Positions 62,901 to 64,000 of a DNA stretch of 64,000 nucleotides are shown piece after piece. Origin of the DNA: Trichostrongylus colubriformis (taxonomy: Eukaryota > Nematoda > Chromadorea > Rhabditida > Trichostrongylidae). Location of the stretch: the NCBI GenBank assembly GCA_963978905.1, contig OZ022259.1:45650727-45714726 (forward strand), in the 5' to 3' direction. The translations under genes were made by a program, and so were the position numbers. The notes under the pieces are model-generated. The model saw only the letters and a program-made list of their open reading frames with translations. It was not told where the DNA came from and did not search any database. Each line of letters starts with the position of its first letter. The stretch's first letter is position 1.

Positions 62901-63210
62901 TCTTTCTAATCCCTAGTCTATTCAGTGAATTAGTCGTCCGACTGGCAGTAGTTACTTGGTGGTTGTTGAGTGATCTTCGGTCCATGCGTTTCATCGTATG
63001 GCTCACTCGAAATCGATAGCAGAATTAGTCATTTCAGCAGTTTAATGTTTAGTCCCCTCTCTTCCGCTCCTCCCTTCACCCCTCCCTTCCGCTCCAAAGC
63101 TCCACATTCTCCCAAAGCCGCGGCGGCTGACCCCGCGGAACGTCAGCTGATTCGTTCGGGATGTTCGGTCAAACCTCTTATGTGGTATTTTTTGCAGGAA
63201 ACGGCGCTGA
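44985..63210 (+). CDS. mrps-9: Mitochondrial small-subunit ribosomal protein uS9m (MRPS9)
   Basis: Exons: 44985-45151, 45212-45295, 45381-45464, 45552-45639, 45765-45850, 46147-46222, 48311-48393, 48499-48597, 50013-50120, 55253-55422, 60670-60748, 63198-63210; all in phase, 378 residues (human MRPS9 is 396). The protein is a component of the mitochondrial 28S subunit, with its tail near the decoding site. The N-terminus ([19 protein letters not shown]) is basic and arginine-rich, fitting a mitochondrial presequence. The middle part has the MRPS9-specific region ([25 protein letters not shown]). The uS9 fold (about 256-378) has [38 protein letters not shown] and [20 protein letters not shown], ending RAKWIWKRR. 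The last four residues come from a 13-nt terminal exon after TTTTTTGCAG, which restores the expected basic tail. Introns 6, 9, 10 and 11 are 2.1-5.2 kb and full of repeats. Confidence 0.92.
46689..47429. mobile_element. Tc1/mariner-type MITE, 741 bp
   Basis: Inverted ends CAGGGGGTGCCAAAAAAAGT at 46689 and its complement ending at 47429, flanked by TA on both sides. No intact transposase frame. In intron 6 of mrps-9. Confidence 0.8.
48179..48248. repeat. Perfect 35-bp tandem duplication
   Basis: CGTAAAACGAACTTATGAGC and the following 15 bases occur twice back to back without mismatch, indicating a very recent duplication in intron 6 of mrps-9. Confidence 0.9.
50753..51010 (-). CDS. Unidentified terminal exon, antisense within mrps-9 intron 9
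   Basis: On the minus strand, after a GCTCCAG acceptor, 85 codons run open to a TAA at 50753-50755. Composition is strongly protein-like (segment [20 protein letters not shown], then [14 protein letters not shown]). A GTGAGC donor at 50806 would give an alternative internal exon of 68 codons, phase 0 on both sides. I do not recognise the family. No upstream exons were found within the next few kilobases on this strand, so it is either the visible end of a nested gene with small exons or a gene fragment. Confidence 0.4.
   Translation of the reverse strand, partial: VPCEWDWLRLSLYCLRMKAQLVMEKMNLICVPDETHLFNSFYYRTVGNFPTDFSFFITITKATYDIEEVSPVQFQVKASCKVYEL
52355..52566. mobile_element. CCTAGGCTTAGG-family MITE copy
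   Basis: Starts GGGTCAATTGAAGTCGGGAG and ends CAACTTTAATTGGCCC. Both arms retain the core (CCCTAGGCTTAGGCTAAAAC and GGCCTAAGCCTAGGGAGGGA). Lies in intron 9 of mrps-9, 18 kb from the nearest other copy. Confidence 0.8.
52850..55252. other. Intronic spacer with a GC-rich island
   Basis: 52900-53110 and 53440-53600 are GC-rich (GCGGCCGCC-type words) but hold no recognisable exon or RNA gene. 53640-55250 is AT-rich with poly-T tracts. All of it is intron 9 of mrps-9. Confidence 0.4.
55490..55650. mobile_element. TTAA-flanked MITE (piggyBac-like)
   Basis: Inverted ends TTAACACGTTGGCGACTGTG (55490) and CACAGTCGTCAACGTGTTAA (55650). The inverted similarity extends a few bases outward (AGCTCTTT / AAAGAGCT). 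TTAA at both edges is the target signature of piggyBac-superfamily elements. An apparent exon-like open frame at its right edge is explained by the repeat. Confidence 0.65.
55658..59088. other. Intronic spacer, no supported gene
   Basis: Part of intron 10 of mrps-9. Minus-strand open frames at about 56515-57025 are adjacent but lack clear splice sites and family similarity. A C homopolymer lies at about 58453. Nothing else identified. Confidence 0.4.
59089..59178. repeat. Near-perfect foldback, 38-bp arms
   Basis: Arms start GCATCCATTGCCTCTAAAGG and are mirrored to 59178 around a loop of about 12 bp, with one or two mismatches. It would form a strong hairpin as RNA or cruciform DNA. Probably a minimal MITE. 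Confidence 0.75.
60142..60227. mobile_element. Compact GC-rich hairpin MITE
   Basis: Arms start GGCCGCGTTCATACTTTGCG and are mirrored exactly at 60227. The inner arms carry GCCGGCACCGGC-type words. 86 bp in all. Shares its ends with the 826-1094 element. In intron 10 of mrps-9. Confidence 0.75.
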
Positions 63211-64000
63211 GTGGCAGTGCCCGGCACGCGTCTAGCCCCGCCTATTCGGGCGGGCGCGTATTTGTTTGCGATTACCAAGACTAGAGGCGGCGAATGTGAT
63301 GGTGATGATGTTCAAGACAAACAAAAATAGTTTTCTCCGAAATACGCTGACGTCGATGTTTCGTTGGAGTTAGAAAAATCAAGGTATAGTAGGTATTGTT
63401 ATTGATTGTTAATATTGATCATTGATTGCTGTTAAGTTCATTGAATTTGATAAAGTGATTAAAACACCCCCACCGACGTTCTTGACCTTTTTCTGGGAGT
63501 GCAAAAAAAACTCGCGAAACGGACTATGGAAGCGATCGGGCGCAAGGACGTGAAAAACGGCGTTGAACGACGAATGCGAGCAGCTGCGTGTGTGAGTGTG
63601 TATGTGGGGTTTGGGGGGTGCGTATGGGGTGATAGCGTGTCTGTGTTCAAAGGACTCTTGAACCCTCGGGTGATACGGTAATGCCCTTTGAGATTGCACT
63701 GCAGAGGTGGTGATGGTGCTGCAGTGCAAAGAATGAGGCAGAACGGTGAACGGCGAGAGCCGACGGCAGTTGCGGCGGCGGCAGCAGCAGCAGCCATGGG
63801 CTGCAGCAACGAAAAGTGCAAAAGTGTGTCAGGAACGTCTGTGAAGGCGAGACATTGCAGAAAAAGACGGAAATGAAAGCTATTTATAGAAGTGAGAAGT
63901 GTGATGGCGCACTGGAAAAGTGCCAGGAAGGAGTCTTCCTCAGTAGGCTTCATCGCACATGATGTGCGAACTTTTCGCACATAGGATGGGAAACAGGTGC
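63211..64000. other. Downstream of mrps-9, GC-rich, no secure gene
   Basis: Contains the mrps-9 3' UTR and a GC-rich stretch with a GCG/GCA-rich alanine-like tract near 63770. A plus-strand ATG at 63796 opens MGCSNEKCKSVSG, which would carry an N-myristoylation/palmitoylation-like start, but it ends after 26 codons with no verified splice donor. The overlapping 173-codon minus frame (63459-63980) is low-complexity. Neither is called as a gene. Confidence 0.35.

Noticed and set aside
63459..63980. 173-codon minus-strand frame with an alanine run
   Set aside because: Low-complexity translation of a GC-rich, repeat-like stretch, with no splice or family support.
1..64000. CRISPR arrays, operon-type ribosome binding sites, tRNA and rRNA genes
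   Set aside because: The DNA is eukaryotic; no regularly spaced repeats with unique spacers, no tRNA A/B-box pair and no rRNA-like stretch were noticed by reading.

Overview
This window is nuclear DNA from a nematode. Genes are cut into many short exons. Introns mostly follow GT...TTTTCAG or TTTAG, many are only 45-100 nt, and pyrimidine-CAG acceptors sit a few bases upstream of start codons, as expected for spliced-leader trans-splicing. The proteins read best as roundworm orthologues. Dense MITEs and mariner relics with long repeat-filled introns suggest a Rhabditina/strongylid-type genome rather than a compact Caenorhabditis one, but the species cannot be fixed from sequence alone. All gene models were spliced by eye, with intron phase checked at every junction.

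Layout. 1-3.2 kb is intergenic, with a GC-rich palindromic MITE and a broken mariner transposase. 3.2-7.7 kb (minus) is a complete 15-exon TAPT1 orthologue. 7.7-13.5 kb is gene-poor, with a hairpin MITE and a palindrome made of two mariner 3' ends. 13.5-43.4 kb (plus) is one long gene for an ARAP-like RhoGAP: proline-rich start, two PH domains, RhoGAP, RA, and a PH-like end, with no visible Arf-GAP zinc finger. Its 18.9-kb intron (16.3-35.1 kb) holds MITEs, tandem repeats, the first four exons of a MEMO1 gene, one WDR46 exon, and a complete nested 24-exon gene at 27.06-33.12 kb. 45.0-63.2 kb (plus) is the mitochondrial ribosomal protein gene mrps-9, stretched by transposon-rich introns and ending in a 13-nt exon. 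One unidentified antisense terminal exon lies inside it.

Most interesting locus. The nested gene at 27.06-33.12 kb encodes about 1,402 residues with every exon junction in phase. It joins a C2H2-like zinc finger, a tyrosine-recombinase-like core (SAM-like core-binding part, a GARNE box and a late H...Y motif), an acidic/basic linker, a SET methyltransferase domain with RLFNHSS and a CxCxxC tail, and an unrecognised C-terminal domain. I know no described family with this architecture. It could be a captured Crypton-like recombinase, or a mobile element that writes chromatin marks.

TAPT1, the ARAP-like protein and mS9/uS9m are ordinary cellular genes with no evident shared pathway. The rest is a record of repeated insertion by Tc1/mariner-type, TTAA-targeting and unclassified foldback elements.
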